A stretch of DNA of 61,424 nucleotides, taken from positions 1 through 61,424 of the forward strand of contig DYEU01000027.1 in assembly GCA_020725555.1 (NCBI GenBank). Direction: 5' to 3'. Both the position numbers and the translations under genes were made by a program. This DNA is from Desulfatibacillum sp. GTDB lineage: Bacteria > Desulfobacterota > Desulfobacteria > Desulfobacterales > SpSt-501. A model generated the notes under the pieces. It saw only the letters and a list, made by a program, of their open reading frames with translations. It was not told the origin of the DNA and did not search any database. This document shows positions 32,068 to 40,861 of the stretch, in pieces (position 1 is the stretch's first letter; every line of letters starts with the position of its first letter).

Positions 32068-32741
32068 GGCGTCTCCCCCCCGGGGGGCGGGATCCCCAGA
32101 AAGCCCGCCACCGCCCGCAGGAGATCGGCCTTCACCTCCGCCTCGCCGCGGCCGGCGTCGATCACGCGGAAGCGCTCCGGCCGGCGGCGGGCGAGCTCGA
32201 GGTAGCCTTCCCGCACCCGGCGGTGGAAGCCGAGTTCCTCGTTCTCAAAGCGGCCCTCGCGCGCGGCCCGCCCGCCCTTCTCCATCTGGCGCCGCGCGCG
32301 CGCCAGCCCCACCTCGGGCGCAAGATCCAGCAGCAGCGTGAGATCGGGCCGCACCCCGGGGAAGACGAGCTCGTGGAGGGTCTCGGCCCACTCCATGGAG
32401 AGGCCGCGGGCGGCCCCCTGGTAGACCACGGTCGCATCGAAGAAGCGGTCGCAGAGGACGACCCGCCCGGCGGCGAGCGCGGGGCGCACCACGCGCGCCA
32501 GGTGCTCGGCGCGGTCGGCCATGTAGAGCAGGAGCTCCGTCCGCGCGTCCATGGCGACGTGGGCGGGATCGAGCAGCAGCGCGCGGATCTTGCGCCCGAG
32601 GTCGGTCCCGCCCGGTTCGCGGGTGAGGATGCAGCTTCGGCCGCGTTCGGCGAGGAAGGCGGCGACGTGGAGGATCTGGGTCGTCTTGCCGGCGCCCTCG
32701 CCGCCCTCGAAGGTGATGAAGACCGGTTTCCCGGGGGACAT
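32064..32741 (-). CDS. tmk: thymidylate kinase
   Basis: A 225-residue kinase that phosphorylates dTMP to dTDP for DNA synthesis. The P-loop is FEGGEGAGKTTQ (residues 11-22), followed by the LTREPGGT substrate motif, DRFFDATVVYQGAARG (DR-type lid and base site) and LLLDLAPEVGLAR. It starts 11 bp after surE and its stop overlaps the fusion gene's start. Confidence 0.96.
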   Translation of the reverse strand: MSPGKPVFITFEGGEGAGKTTQILHVAAFLAERGRSCILTREPGGTDLGRKIRALLLDPAHVAMDARTELLLYMADRAEHLARVVRPALAAGRVVLCDRFFDATVVYQGAARGLSMEWAETLHELVFPGVRPDLTLLLDLAPEVGLARARRQMEKGGRAAREGRFENEELGFHRRVREGYLELARRRPERFRVIDAGRGEAEVKADLLRAVAGFLGIPPPGGETP

Positions 32742-32752
32742 GGAAGGCCCGC

Positions 32753-33523
32753 CTACCCGTCCGCCGGACGGCCGAGATCCCAGGAGCCGAGCTCGGCGAG
32801 CAGCCGGTAGTCGGTGGCGTCGCAGGAAATCGGCGTCACCGTGATGAAGCGGCGGCGCAGCGCCGCCCCGTCGACCTCGGGGTCGTCCTCGAAGTCCTGG
32901 GTGTCGGCGCCCTGCCAGTAGTAGGGCTGCCGCCGCGGGTCGAGCCGCTTCTCGACGTATTCGGCGAAGAGGGTAAGCCCCTGGCGGCTCGGCCGCACGC
33001 CGGCGATCTCTTCCCAGGGCACGGCGGGAAAGTTGACGTTGAGCAAGGTGCGCGGCGGAAGCCGCCGGAGGGAGAGCCGGGCGACGAGCCGGGCGACGAA
33101 GGAAGCCGCCTGCCGCGGCGGGTAGGGGGCGCCGGAGGCGATCGAGGCCGCGATCGCCGGGATGCCCCGCAGGGCCGCCTCGCGGGCCGCGGCGACCGTG
33201 CCGGAATAGTTGATGTTGACGCCGACGTTCGCCCCGCGGTTCAGTCCCGAGATCACGAGATCCGGGGTGCGGCCGAGGAGATCGAGCAAGGCAAGCTTGA
33301 CGCAGTCGGCCGGGGTGCCGTTCACGGCGAAGGCGGGAGAGCCGCCGTTTTCGCAAACCCGCTCCGCCCGGAGGGGCTGGTGGAGCGTGATCGCGTGGCC
33401 GATCGCCGTGCGCTCGCGGTCGGGGGCGACGATCGTCACGGTGTGCTCGGCGGCCAGCACGGCCTCGAGCGCACGCAGCCCCGGGGCGTGGACGCCATCG
33501 TCGTTGGTCAGAAGAATATCCAT
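32753..33523 (-). CDS. surE: 5'/3'-nucleotidase SurE
   Basis: A 256-residue metal-dependent nucleoside-monophosphate phosphatase. The N-terminus MDILLTNDDGVHAPGLRAL carries the metal-binding Asp pair. Further blocks are VNGTPADCVKLAL, SGLNRGANVGVNINYSGTV-AAAREA and DATDYRLL. The ATG at 33523 gives the canonical N-terminus. It is the first gene of the surE-tmk-fusion run and is read from the bidirectional promoter shared with lptD. Confidence 0.95.
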   Translation of the reverse strand: MDILLTNDDGVHAPGLRALEAVLAAEHTVTIVAPDRERTAIGHAITLHQPLRAERVCENGGSPAFAVNGTPADCVKLALLDLLGRTPDLVISGLNRGANVGVNINYSGTVAAAREAALRGIPAIAASIASGAPYPPRQAASFVARLVARLSLRRLPPRTLLNVNFPAVPWEEIAGVRPSRQGLTLFAEYVEKRLDPRRQPYYWQGADTQDFEDDPEVDGAALRRRFITVTPISCDATDYRLLAELGSWDLGRPADG

Positions 33524-33536
33524 GCGAAACAATATC

Positions 33537-33588
33537 TTGACTTTTGACCGAGCCTTCGCTTTATAGCGAAGTTCCCGTCGGCGCGCAA
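33537..33588. promoter_or_regulatory. symmetric bidirectional promoter for surE and lptD
   Basis: Plus strand: TTGACT (33537-33542), 17 bp, TTTATA (33560-33565). Minus strand: TTGCGC (33583-33588), 17 bp, TATAAA using the same six base pairs. A 6-bp inverted repeat CTTCGC/GCGAAG (33554-33559 and 33566-33571) brackets the shared -10. Predicted start sites lie about 30 bp from the surE ATG and about 85 bp from the lptD start. Confidence 0.6.
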
Positions 33589-33659
33589 GGGTTCAGGAAT
33601 CCGGGGCGCCGCCCCCCGTGCCGGAGACGCAAAAAAAACCGCCTGGAGGAACGCCCGCC

Positions 33660-36026
33660 GTGAACCGCTCCCCGCACCCAGGCCCGGCCGCCATGACCGC
33701 CGCCAGAGGCGATAGGCGGGGATCGTCGCTCCGGGTCGTGCTGCTCGCGGCGCTCCTCGCTTTCGTTCTTCCGCCGGGGGCGGCCCGGGCCCAGGGGCTC
33801 CCCGCCGCCCCCGGCGCGGCCCCGCCCGAAACCCCCTGGGAGATCGAGGCCGACCGCCTGCGCGAGGACCGTGAGGCCGATCTTCTCGAGGCCGAGGGCG
33901 GGGTCGTCCTCTGGCGCCTGGACCGCTCGATCGAGGCCGACCGCATCCGCTACCACCGCGGGACGGGCCTTCTCGAGGCCGAGGGCCACGTCGTCGTGCG
34001 GGTGGGGGGGGACGAGCTGCGCGGGGAATCTCTCGTCTACGATCTCCACAACGAGACCGGGCGGCTCGACCAAGCCGTGGTCTTCATCCGCCAAAACAAC
34101 TACCGCATCTGGGGCGCGCGGATCGACAAGACGGGCCCCGACCTCTACCGCATCCCGGAGGGCGAGATCACGACCTGCGACGGCTCCCCGCCCGCCTGGA
34201 AAATCTCCGGCCGCGACATCCGCGTGCAGGGGGACGGCGCGGGGACGGCCTGGGGCGCCCTCCTCCATGTGCGCGACTTCCCCCTCTTCTACACCCCCTT
34301 TGTCTCCTTCCCGGCGCGGGACAAGCGCCAGAGCGGCTTTCTCTTCCCGGAAATGGGCTACAGCCGACGCAAGGGGGCCTTCTACAGCCAGCCGTATTAT
34401 TGGGCGATCGACGACCGCAAGGACCTGACCTTGTTCGTGGAGGGCCTGACCGCGCGCGGGGTGCGGCCGGGGGTCGAGTTCCGCTACTACCTCGACCGCG
34501 ACACCAAGGGGGCCGTCCTCTTCGACTTCCTCCACGACGACAAGGTGGACGACGGCTCCGGCGGCACAAGTTCCGACTGGGGCTACACGGACCCCTCGGG
34601 AACCTATTTCCGCCCCAACCGCGACCGCTGGTGGCTGCGGGCGAGCCATGCCGGCCCGCTCCCGGCCGGCGCCTTCGGCCGGCTCGACCTCGACCTCCTG
34701 AGCGACCAAGATTATCTGCGGCTCTTCAAGACGGGGCAGATGGGCTGGAGGGACTCCGAGTCCCTCTTCCGCGAGTTCCTGGGCCGCACGATCGACGATT
34801 TCGACGACCCCGTGCGCGTGAACCGGCTCTGGGTGAGCCGCGGCTTCCAGCAGGTCAGCCTGAGCGGGGGGGCGATCCTCTACGACGACGTGCGCAAGGG
34901 CCAGAACCGCAAGGAGACCACCCAGCGGCTGCCCGTCGTCGTCTTCGCCGCGCCGAAGCAGCAGGCCCTGGAGACCCCCTTCCATGCCAGCCTGAGCTCG
35001 GAGTACGACCATTTCTACCGCCGTCGCGGCTTCGGCGTGCAGCGGGCCGACCTCTGGCCGCGCCTCTACCTGCCCTGGTCCTTCTTCCCCTACCTCACGG
35101 TCGAGCCCTCGGTCGGCTTCCGCCAGACCCTCTGGCAGCAGTACGAGGCGCAGGAGGGGACCCCCTGGTCCGAGGACGAGTACTTCCACCGCGAACTCTA
35201 CGACACCCGGCTGGTCGTCGGCACCGAGGTCTACCGCGTCTACGAGGGCGGCGAAGGCCGGGTCGAGCGCCTGCGGCACCGGGTGGCGCCGGAGATCGCC
35301 CACACCTACGTCCCCGAGGCCGCCCAGGAGCGGCTGCCGAACATCGATTCCCGCGACCGCATCGAAAACCGCAACCGCGTGAGCTACGGACTCACCCAGA
35401 CCTTCACCGCCCGGCTGCGGCCGGAGTCCCCGGCCGGGGCCGAGGGCGAGGAACCGGCCGCCGCCGCGGAGGCCGCAGGCCCCGTGGCCTATCGCGACCT
35501 CTTGCGCTGGCGGCTGCGGCAATACTACGATTTCGCCCGCCACCGGGAGCCCTTTTCGGCCGTCGCCAGCCGCGTGAACCTCCTGTGGATGGATCCCCTG
35601 CGGCTCGAACAGGAGATCGCCTGGAACCCGCACACGAACCGGGTCGACCGCGGCTCGCTCACGCTCGAGCTCGGGGAGCGCCGCGGCAACCACCTTTTCG
35701 TCGGCTACCGCTGGGACCGGGACACGAGCGAGGACGAGAAAAACGACGAGTACGAGTTCGGCCAGATCCTGGAGCCCCAGAAAACGACCGAGCAGCGCCG
35801 CATCCACAGCCTGCGGCTCGACGGCCGCCTCGCGGTGAGCGAGCGGCTGAGCCTGCTCGGCAGCTACGAGCGGGACATCGAAAGCGGCCGTTCCCCGGCC
35901 TACGGCCTGGGCTTCGTTTACGACGCCCCCTGCTGGGCGATCGAGGCCGTCTTCGGCCTCGAGGAAGAGGACCTGGGCGCCCGCGTCCGCATCCGGCTGA
36001 AAGGGATCGGGGAGTTCGGGTTCTGA
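33660..36026 (+). CDS. lptD: LPS assembly outer-membrane protein LptD
   Basis: A 788-residue beta-barrel translocon that inserts lipopolysaccharide into the outer leaflet. The signal peptide (RVVLLAALLAFVLPPGAARA) is followed by the OstA-type N-domain with repeated beta units (ADRIRYHRGTGLLEAEGHVV), then FPLFYTPFVSFPARDKRQSGF-LFPEMGYSRRKG, the LptD signature region, and a long aromatic-rich barrel ending in F. The GTG at 33660 is preferred because GGAGGA lies 9 nt upstream; ATG 33693 is the alternative. It is slightly longer than the usual 700-790 range. It proves an LPS-type outer membrane. Confidence 0.93.
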   Translation: MNRSPHPGPAAMTAARGDRRGSSLRVVLLAALLAFVLPPGAARAQGLPAAPGAAPPETPWEIEADRLREDREADLLEAEGGVVLWRLDRSIEADRIRYHRGTGLLEAEGHVVVRVGGDELRGESLVYDLHNETGRLDQAVVFIRQNNYRIWGARIDKTGPDLYRIPEGEITTCDGSPPAWKISGRDIRVQGDGAGTAWGALLHVRDFPLFYTPFVSFPARDKRQSGFLFPEMGYSRRKGAFYSQPYYWAIDDRKDLTLFVEGLTARGVRPGVEFRYYLDRDTKGAVLFDFLHDDKVDDGSGGTSSDWGYTDPSGTYFRPNRDRWWLRASHAGPLPAGAFGRLDLDLLSDQDYLRLFKTGQMGWRDSESLFREFLGRTIDDFDDPVRVNRLWVSRGFQQVSLSGGAILYDDVRKGQNRKETTQRLPVVVFAAPKQQALETPFHASLSSEYDHFYRRRGFGVQRADLWPRLYLPWSFFPYLTVEPSVGFRQTLWQQYEAQEGTPWSEDEYFHRELYDTRLVVGTEVYRVYEGGEGRVERLRHRVAPEIAHTYVPEAAQERLPNIDSRDRIENRNRVSYGLTQTFTARLRPESPAGAEGEEPAAAAEAAGPVAYRDLLRWRLRQYYDFARHREPFSAVASRVNLLWMDPLRLEQEIAWNPHTNRVDRGSLTLELGERRGNHLFVGYRWDRDTSEDEKNDEYEFGQILEPQKTTEQRRIHSLRLDGRLAVSERLSLLGSYERDIESGRSPAYGLGFVYDAPCWAIEAVFGLEEEDLGARVRIRLKGIGEFGF

Positions 36027-36061
36027 GGCCGCCCGGGGCGGGAGGAAAGACGGGTTTGGAG

Positions 36062-36589
36062 ATGGAAGACAAACGCCTCACCCCGCAATGGTACGTGCTG
36101 CACACGAAGAGCCGCCACGAGCAGGTGGTGCTCGAGGGGCTGCTCAAGAAATCGATGGAGGTCTTTCTCCCGCGGGTCAAGGTGCGCAGCGCGCGCCGCG
36201 ACCGGCGCCTGATGATCGAGGTGCCTCTTTTCCCCGGCTACCTCTTCGTCCACACCGACCTCCACCCCCGCACGCACCTCGAGATCGTCAAGACCACCGG
36301 CGTGGTGAGGCTGGTCGGCACCCGCTCCGGGCCGGTCCCGGTCGCCGAGGAAACGGTCGCCTCGCTCCGGATCATGGTCGCCTCGGAGATGCCGATCACG
36401 ACCGGCGCCCGCCTGCGGCAGGGCGACCGCGTGCTCGTCGTGCGCGGGCCGCTCGCCGGCGTGACGGGCTCCTTCGTCCGCTACCGCGGCTTCGGCCGGG
36501 TGGTGGTGAACGTCGAGGCCCTCGGCCAATTCGCCGCGGTGGAGGTGGACGAAGGGGATGTAGAGCTTCTGCCGCCGGTTCTCGGCTGA
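36062..36589 (+). CDS. NusG-family transcription factor (RfaH/LoaP-like paralogue)
   Basis: 175 residues with an NGN domain (QWYVLHTKSRHEQVVLEGL, PLFPGYLFVHTDL, TTGVVRLVGTRSGPVPV) and a C-terminal KOW domain (GDRVLVVRGPLAGVTGSFVR). Gene context differs from housekeeping nusG, which sits by secE and rplK. This points to a specialised elongation or antitermination factor, which in relatives controls polysaccharide or LPS operons. It follows lptD by 35 bp. Confidence 0.85.
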   Translation: MEDKRLTPQWYVLHTKSRHEQVVLEGLLKKSMEVFLPRVKVRSARRDRRLMIEVPLFPGYLFVHTDLHPRTHLEIVKTTGVVRLVGTRSGPVPVAEETVASLRIMVASEMPITTGARLRQGDRVLVVRGPLAGVTGSFVRYRGFGRVVVNVEALGQFAAVEVDEGDVELLPPVLG

Positions 36590-36593
36590 CGGC

Positions 36594-36623
36594 TTGACAG
36601 CGAATAGGCATCGGGAATATAAG
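36594..36623 (+). promoter_or_regulatory. promoter of the HU gene
   Basis: TTGACA (36594-36599), an 18-bp spacer and TATAAG (36618-36623), or 17 bp to ATATAA. It begins 5 bp after the NusG-like stop and ends about 40 bp before the HU start. Confidence 0.8.
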
Positions 36624-36664
36624 GAAAACCTGATCGGGCGCGCGCCCGTTCGGGAGGAGGGTTC

Positions 36665-36952
36665 ATGAACAAGCTGGAGCTCATCTCCGCGCTGAAAACG
36701 GAAGCGAACATCTCCAAGGCCGAAGCCGCCCAGGTCGTGCAGATCTTCTTCGACCACATGGCCGACGCGCTCGCCCGCGGGGAGCGGGTCGAGATCCGCG
36801 GGCTGTGCAGCTTTTTCGTCAAGGAATACAAGAGCTACGTGGGCCGCAACCCGAAGACCGGCGACAAGGTGACCATCCGCCCCAAGAAGCTTCCGTTCTT
36901 CAAGTCGGGCAAGGAGCTCAAGGAACGGGTCGACTCCCCGAAGGAAGCCTGA
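36665..36952 (+). CDS. hup: HU/IHF-family DNA-binding protein
   Basis: A 95-residue histone-like dimer that bends DNA. The N-terminal helices MNKLELISALKTEANISKAE-AAQVV are followed by the beta-arm signature GRNPKTGDKVTIRPKKLPFFKSGKELK, where Pro in the arm inserts between bases. GGAGGAGGG lies upstream of the ATG. Whether it is HU or an IHF-like subunit cannot be settled by eye. Confidence 0.93.
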   Translation: MNKLELISALKTEANISKAEAAQVVQIFFDHMADALARGERVEIRGLCSFFVKEYKSYVGRNPKTGDKVTIRPKKLPFFKSGKELKERVDSPKEA

Positions 36953-36953
36953 A

Positions 36954-37997
36954 CTGCCCGGTTTCGACGCCATCATCGACCAGGACCGTGTCGTCCGGAC
37001 CCTCCTCGATTTTCTCCGCCACGGGACCCTCCCGCACGCCCTGCTTTTCACCGGCATCGAGGGCGTGGGCAAGCGCACGGCGGCGCGCGCGCTGGCCATG
37101 GCCGTGAACTGCGCGGCCGGCGGGGGGGCGGTCGGGTCCCTGCCCTGCGGCGACTGCGGCCCCTGCCGCCGGATCGCCGCCGGCAGCCACCCCGATGTCC
37201 TCGTGCTCGAACCCGCGGGGAAGGAGTTCCGCATCGACCAGGTGCGCGAGCTGTGCCGGGAACTGGCGCTCAAGCCCTACGAGGGGCGGCACCGCGTGGC
37301 CCTGATCGCCGGTGCCGAGCGGCTGAACCCCCACGCGGCGAACGCGCTGTTGAAGGTGCTCGAGGAGCCGCCCGAGCGGACGCTGATCGTCCTGACGGCC
37401 CCGCAGGCGGCGGACCTGCTGCCGACGATCGTCTCGCGCTGCCGGCAGCTGCGCTTCAAGCCGATCGCCGCGCGGCACCTGGCCGCGATCCTCGAGCGGG
37501 CCCACGGGGTGCCCGCGGCGGAGGCCGAGGCCGTGGCCGACACGGCCGGGGGCAGCGTCACCCGCGCCCTCGCCATGCTGCGCCAAGGCTGGCCGGAGAA
37601 GCGCCGCCGGCTCCTCGCCGAGCTGCCCGAACTGGCCGGCGGGCCGCCGCTGCGGGCGCTGCTCCTCGCGGCAAGCGTCTCCCGCGCGCGCAGCGAGGCC
37701 GAGGAGGTGCTCGGGCTGGTCGCCTCCTGGGTGCGGGACCTCGCCTTCGCGGCCGAGGGCGTCGCGCACCTGGTCAACCGCGACGTGCGGGGCGAGATCG
37801 CCGAGGCGGCCGGCCGGCTTCCCGGGGATTTCGCGCCCCGGGCCTGGGAGGCCCTGCAGCGGGCCGAGCGGCGGCTTGCCGCCAACGTCCAGCCGCGGGC
37901 GGTGCTCGAGGCGCTTTTCCTCGAGCTCGCCGCCGCGGGGTCCCTCCCGGCGCGGTCCGGCGCCGGGGCCGTGAACCCTTCAGGGAATCCGGGATGA
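36954..37997 (+). CDS. holB: DNA polymerase III delta' subunit, apparently starting at CTG
   Basis: A 347-residue clamp-loader ATPase-fold subunit. In frame: LPGFDAIIDQDRVVRTLLDF at the start, P-loop-like GIEGVGKRT, a zinc site of four Cys (CAAGGGAVGSLPCGDCGPC), HAANALLKVLEEPPERT and SRCRQLRF (SRC motif). The first ATG/GTG/TTG in frame is the GTG at 37065, inside the P-loop, which would delete the fold's first strand. CTG 36954 has AAGGA 8 nt upstream and directly follows the HU stop, so it is taken as the start. Confidence 0.85.
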   Translation: MPGFDAIIDQDRVVRTLLDFLRHGTLPHALLFTGIEGVGKRTAARALAMAVNCAAGGGAVGSLPCGDCGPCRRIAAGSHPDVLVLEPAGKEFRIDQVRELCRELALKPYEGRHRVALIAGAERLNPHAANALLKVLEEPPERTLIVLTAPQAADLLPTIVSRCRQLRFKPIAARHLAAILERAHGVPAAEAEAVADTAGGSVTRALAMLRQGWPEKRRRLLAELPELAGGPPLRALLLAASVSRARSEAEEVLGLVASWVRDLAFAAEGVAHLVNRDVRGEIAEAAGRLPGDFAPRAWEALQRAERRLAANVQPRAVLEALFLELAAAGSLPARSGAGAVNPSGNPG

Positions 37998-38001
37998 CAT
38001 G

Positions 38002-38817
38002 ATGGCCAAAGTCGTCGGCATCCGTTTCAAACCCGCCGGGAAAGTCTACGATTTCGACGCCGGCGCCTTCGTGCTCGCGCCCGGGGACGCGGTCATCGTC
38101 GAAACCGAGCAGGGCCTGAGCCTCGCCACCGTGGCCGCCCCGCCGCGCTGGGTCGAGGACTGGCCGGCCGACAGGCCGCTCAAGAAAGTCTACCGCCTGG
38201 CCACCCCGCGCGATTTCGAGCAGCGCGAGAAGAACGCGGCCCAGGAGCGTGACGCCTTCCGGCTCTGCCGCCGCTTCATCCGCGAGCTGAACCTGCCCAT
38301 GAACCTCTTCGCCGTCGAGAAGGCCTTCGACGGCTCGAAGATCACCTTTTTCTTCACCTCCGAGGGCCGCGTCGACTTCCGGCAGCTGCTCAAGATGCTC
38401 GTCCGCGAACTCGGCACGCGGATCGAGATGCGCCAGGTCGGCATCCGCAACCAGACCAAGATGTGCGGCGGGATGGGCCGCTGCGGCCGGGAGCTCTGCT
38501 GCGCCACCCACCTCGAAAAATTCGACCCGGTCTCGATCCGCATGGCCAAGGAGCAGGGCCTCTCGCTCAACCCGACGAAGATCTCCGGCCAGTGCGGCCG
38601 CCTGATGTGCTGCCTCGTCTACGAGTACGAGACCTACAAGGACCTGAAGAAGGATCTCCCCAAGGTCGGCTCCTGGGTGGACACCCCGAAGGGTGCGGGA
38701 AAGATCGTGCGCCACAACCCCATCGGCGGCCGGATCGCGGTGAAGATCGAAACCGGCGCCGAGGTCGAGGTCCCGGCCGACAGCGTCCAGCCGCGACAGC
38801 CCCCGGAGAGGAAATGA
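38002..38817 (+). CDS. ricT: PSP1-domain protein RicT (YaaT)
   Basis: A 271-residue protein with the PSP1 core (FFFTSEGRVDFRQLLKMLVRE) and the Cys-rich iron-sulfur-type region TKMCGGMGRCGRELCC and GQCGRLMCCLVYE. In Bacillus, RicT acts in the Y-complex that steers RNase Y specificity; rny is also in this window. A second ATG directly precedes the chosen one. Its end overlaps the metG start. Confidence 0.92.
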   Translation: MAKVVGIRFKPAGKVYDFDAGAFVLAPGDAVIVETEQGLSLATVAAPPRWVEDWPADRPLKKVYRLATPRDFEQREKNAAQERDAFRLCRRFIRELNLPMNLFAVEKAFDGSKITFFFTSEGRVDFRQLLKMLVRELGTRIEMRQVGIRNQTKMCGGMGRCGRELCCATHLEKFDPVSIRMAKEQGLSLNPTKISGQCGRLMCCLVYEYETYKDLKKDLPKVGSWVDTPKGAGKIVRHNPIGGRIAVKIETGAEVEVPADSVQPRQPPERK

Positions 38818-40745
38818 GCATGGCCTTTTACATCACGACCCCCATCTACTACGTGAACGCCCGGCCGCACCTCGGCCACGCCTACACGACCCTCGTCGCC
38901 GACGCGGCCAGCCGCTTTCAGCGCATGCGCGGGGAGAGGGTCTTTTTCCTGACCGGCACCGACGAGCACGGCGACAAGATCGTGCGCGCGGCCCGCAAGG
39001 AGGGCCTCAGCCCCCGGGAGTACGTCGACCGCGTCAGCCGCCTCTTCCGCGAGCTCTGGCCGGAGCTCGCCATCGCCCCCGACCGCTTCATCCGCACCAC
39101 CGACCCCGGGCACCAGGCCGTCGTCGCCCGCGTCCTCAGCCGGATCCACGAGGCGGGCGACATCTACTTCAGCGAATACGAGGGGCTCTATTGCTTCGGC
39201 TGCGAGCGCTTCTACACCGAGCGCGAGCTCGTCGAGGGCCGATGCCCGGACCACCGGGTCGCCCCCGAGCGGATCCGCGAGGCGAACTATTTCTTCCGCA
39301 TGAGCCGCTACCAGGACTGGCTCGTCGACCACATCCGGCGGCACCCCGATTTCATCCGCCCCGAGCGCTACCGCAACGAGGTCCTGGCCTTCCTGCGCGA
39401 GCCGCTCGAGGACCTGTGCATCTCGCGGCCGCGCTCGCGCCTCGACTGGGGAATCCCGCTGCCCTTCGACGAGCGCTACGTGACCTACGTCTGGTTCGAT
39501 GCGCTGCTCAACTACGTCTCGGCCCTGGGCTGGCCGGAGGGCGAGCTCTTCGCCGCCTTCTGGCCGGCCGCCCGCCACCTGATCGCCAAGGACATCCTCA
39601 AGCCCCACGCCATCTACTGGCCCTGCATGCTGCGCGCGGCCGGGATCCCCCTCTTCCGGCACCTCCACGTGCACGGCTACTGGAAGGTGGAGGAGGGCAA
39701 GATGTCGAAGAGCCTGGGCAACGTGGTCGAACCGCTCGCCCTCAAGGACCGCTACGGCCTGGACGCCTTCCGCTATTTTCTCCTGCGCGAGATGGCCTTC
39801 GGCGTCGACGCCTCCTTCAGCGAGGAGGCCCTCGTCCAGCGCCTGAACGCGGACCTCGCCAACGATCTCGGCAACCTCTTCTCCCGTGTGCTCACCATGG
39901 CCTGGAAGTATATGGACGGGGTCGTCCCCGCCGTCGACCCCGAGACGGCGCGGCAGTACGGGCTGGGGCTCGGGCCCGAGGCCGTGCGCACGGTCCTCGA
40001 GTACGAGCGCGCCATGGAGGCCTTCGAATTCCACCGCGCGCTCGCCGCCGTCTGGGAATTCGTCGGCCGCCTGAACAAGGCGGTGGACCTGAGCGCACCC
40101 TGGGAGCTCGCCAAGAAGAAGAGCACCCGGCCGCAGCTCGAGGCGGTGCTGGCGAGCCTGCTCAAGGGGATGCGGCTCGTCGCGGGGCTGCTCCACCCGG
40201 TGATGCCGCACACGTCGGCCCGCATGCAGGCCCAGCTCGGTCTGGAGGCGGATCCCCGGTTTACGAACCTGGAAGACATGAAATTGTGGCAACCTTTTCC
40301 CGCCGGGACGAGGCTCGGCAAGGCGAGCGCCCTCTTTCCCCGCGTCGAGCCGGCCACGGCGGAGCCCGGCCCGGAGGCCGCGGCGCCGGGGGCGGCCGCC
40401 GCCCCGGAGACACCGACCCGCAAGCCCGAGGTGGGCATCGAGGAGTTTCTCAAGCTCGATCTGCGCGCGGCCACCGTGCTCGCCGCCGAGCCGCTCCCCA
40501 AAGCGAAAAAGCTCCTCAAGCTCGAGATCGACTGCGGCGAGCGGCGCACCATCGTCGCCGGGATCGCCGAGCACTACCGGCCCGAGGAGCTGGTCGGCCG
40601 CCAGGTCATCGTCATCGCCAACCTCAAGCCCGCGAAACTGATGGGGGTCGTCTCCCAGGGGATGCTCCTTGCGGCCGGCGGCGAAGCGGGGCCCGTCCTC
40701 GTCGCCCCCGTCAAACCGGTGCCTCCGGGAAGCGCTTTGAAGTAA
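38814..40745 (+). CDS. metG: methionyl-tRNA synthetase
   Basis: 643 residues. The HIGH-type motif is HLGH in NARPHLGHAYTT, the zinc-knuckle region is CFGCERFYTERELVEGRCPDH, EGKMSKSLGN is intact, an anticodon-binding helical domain follows, and the C-terminal EMAPII-like tRNA-binding domain is FLKLDLRAATVLAAEPLPKAKK...VVSQGMLLAA. An Ala/Pro linker (about 510-535) joins them. The ATG at 38814 overlaps the ricT stop (ATGA) and follows GGAGAGG. Confidence 0.97.
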   Translation: MSMAFYITTPIYYVNARPHLGHAYTTLVADAASRFQRMRGERVFFLTGTDEHGDKIVRAARKEGLSPREYVDRVSRLFRELWPELAIAPDRFIRTTDPGHQAVVARVLSRIHEAGDIYFSEYEGLYCFGCERFYTERELVEGRCPDHRVAPERIREANYFFRMSRYQDWLVDHIRRHPDFIRPERYRNEVLAFLREPLEDLCISRPRSRLDWGIPLPFDERYVTYVWFDALLNYVSALGWPEGELFAAFWPAARHLIAKDILKPHAIYWPCMLRAAGIPLFRHLHVHGYWKVEEGKMSKSLGNVVEPLALKDRYGLDAFRYFLLREMAFGVDASFSEEALVQRLNADLANDLGNLFSRVLTMAWKYMDGVVPAVDPETARQYGLGLGPEAVRTVLEYERAMEAFEFHRALAAVWEFVGRLNKAVDLSAPWELAKKKSTRPQLEAVLASLLKGMRLVAGLLHPVMPHTSARMQAQLGLEADPRFTNLEDMKLWQPFPAGTRLGKASALFPRVEPATAEPGPEAAAPGAAAAPETPTRKPEVGIEEFLKLDLRAATVLAAEPLPKAKKLLKLEIDCGERRTIVAGIAEHYRPEELVGRQVIVIANLKPAKLMGVVSQGMLLAAGGEAGPVLVAPVKPVPPGSALK

Positions 40746-40861
40746 ACGGCACGGTTTGTGCTTTCCGGAGATGTTCGCTACGCTTTCCGGAATTGGGTTC
40801 GATCCTTGCACCGGCGGGGGTTCGCGAACGGAGCGCCCGCCGGTCCCCGTTTGAGGTGACC

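Noticed and set aside
33561-35807. A 748-codon minus-strand frame
   Set aside because: It is wholly antisense to lptD, which shows a signal peptide and barrel features. The frame has low-complexity composition and no ribosome site.
40760-40790. Direct repeat GCTTTCCGGA upstream of the GlmS-like gene
   Set aside because: There are two copies about 20 bp apart only, with no promoter-like spacing or known site. It could be chance in GC-rich DNA.
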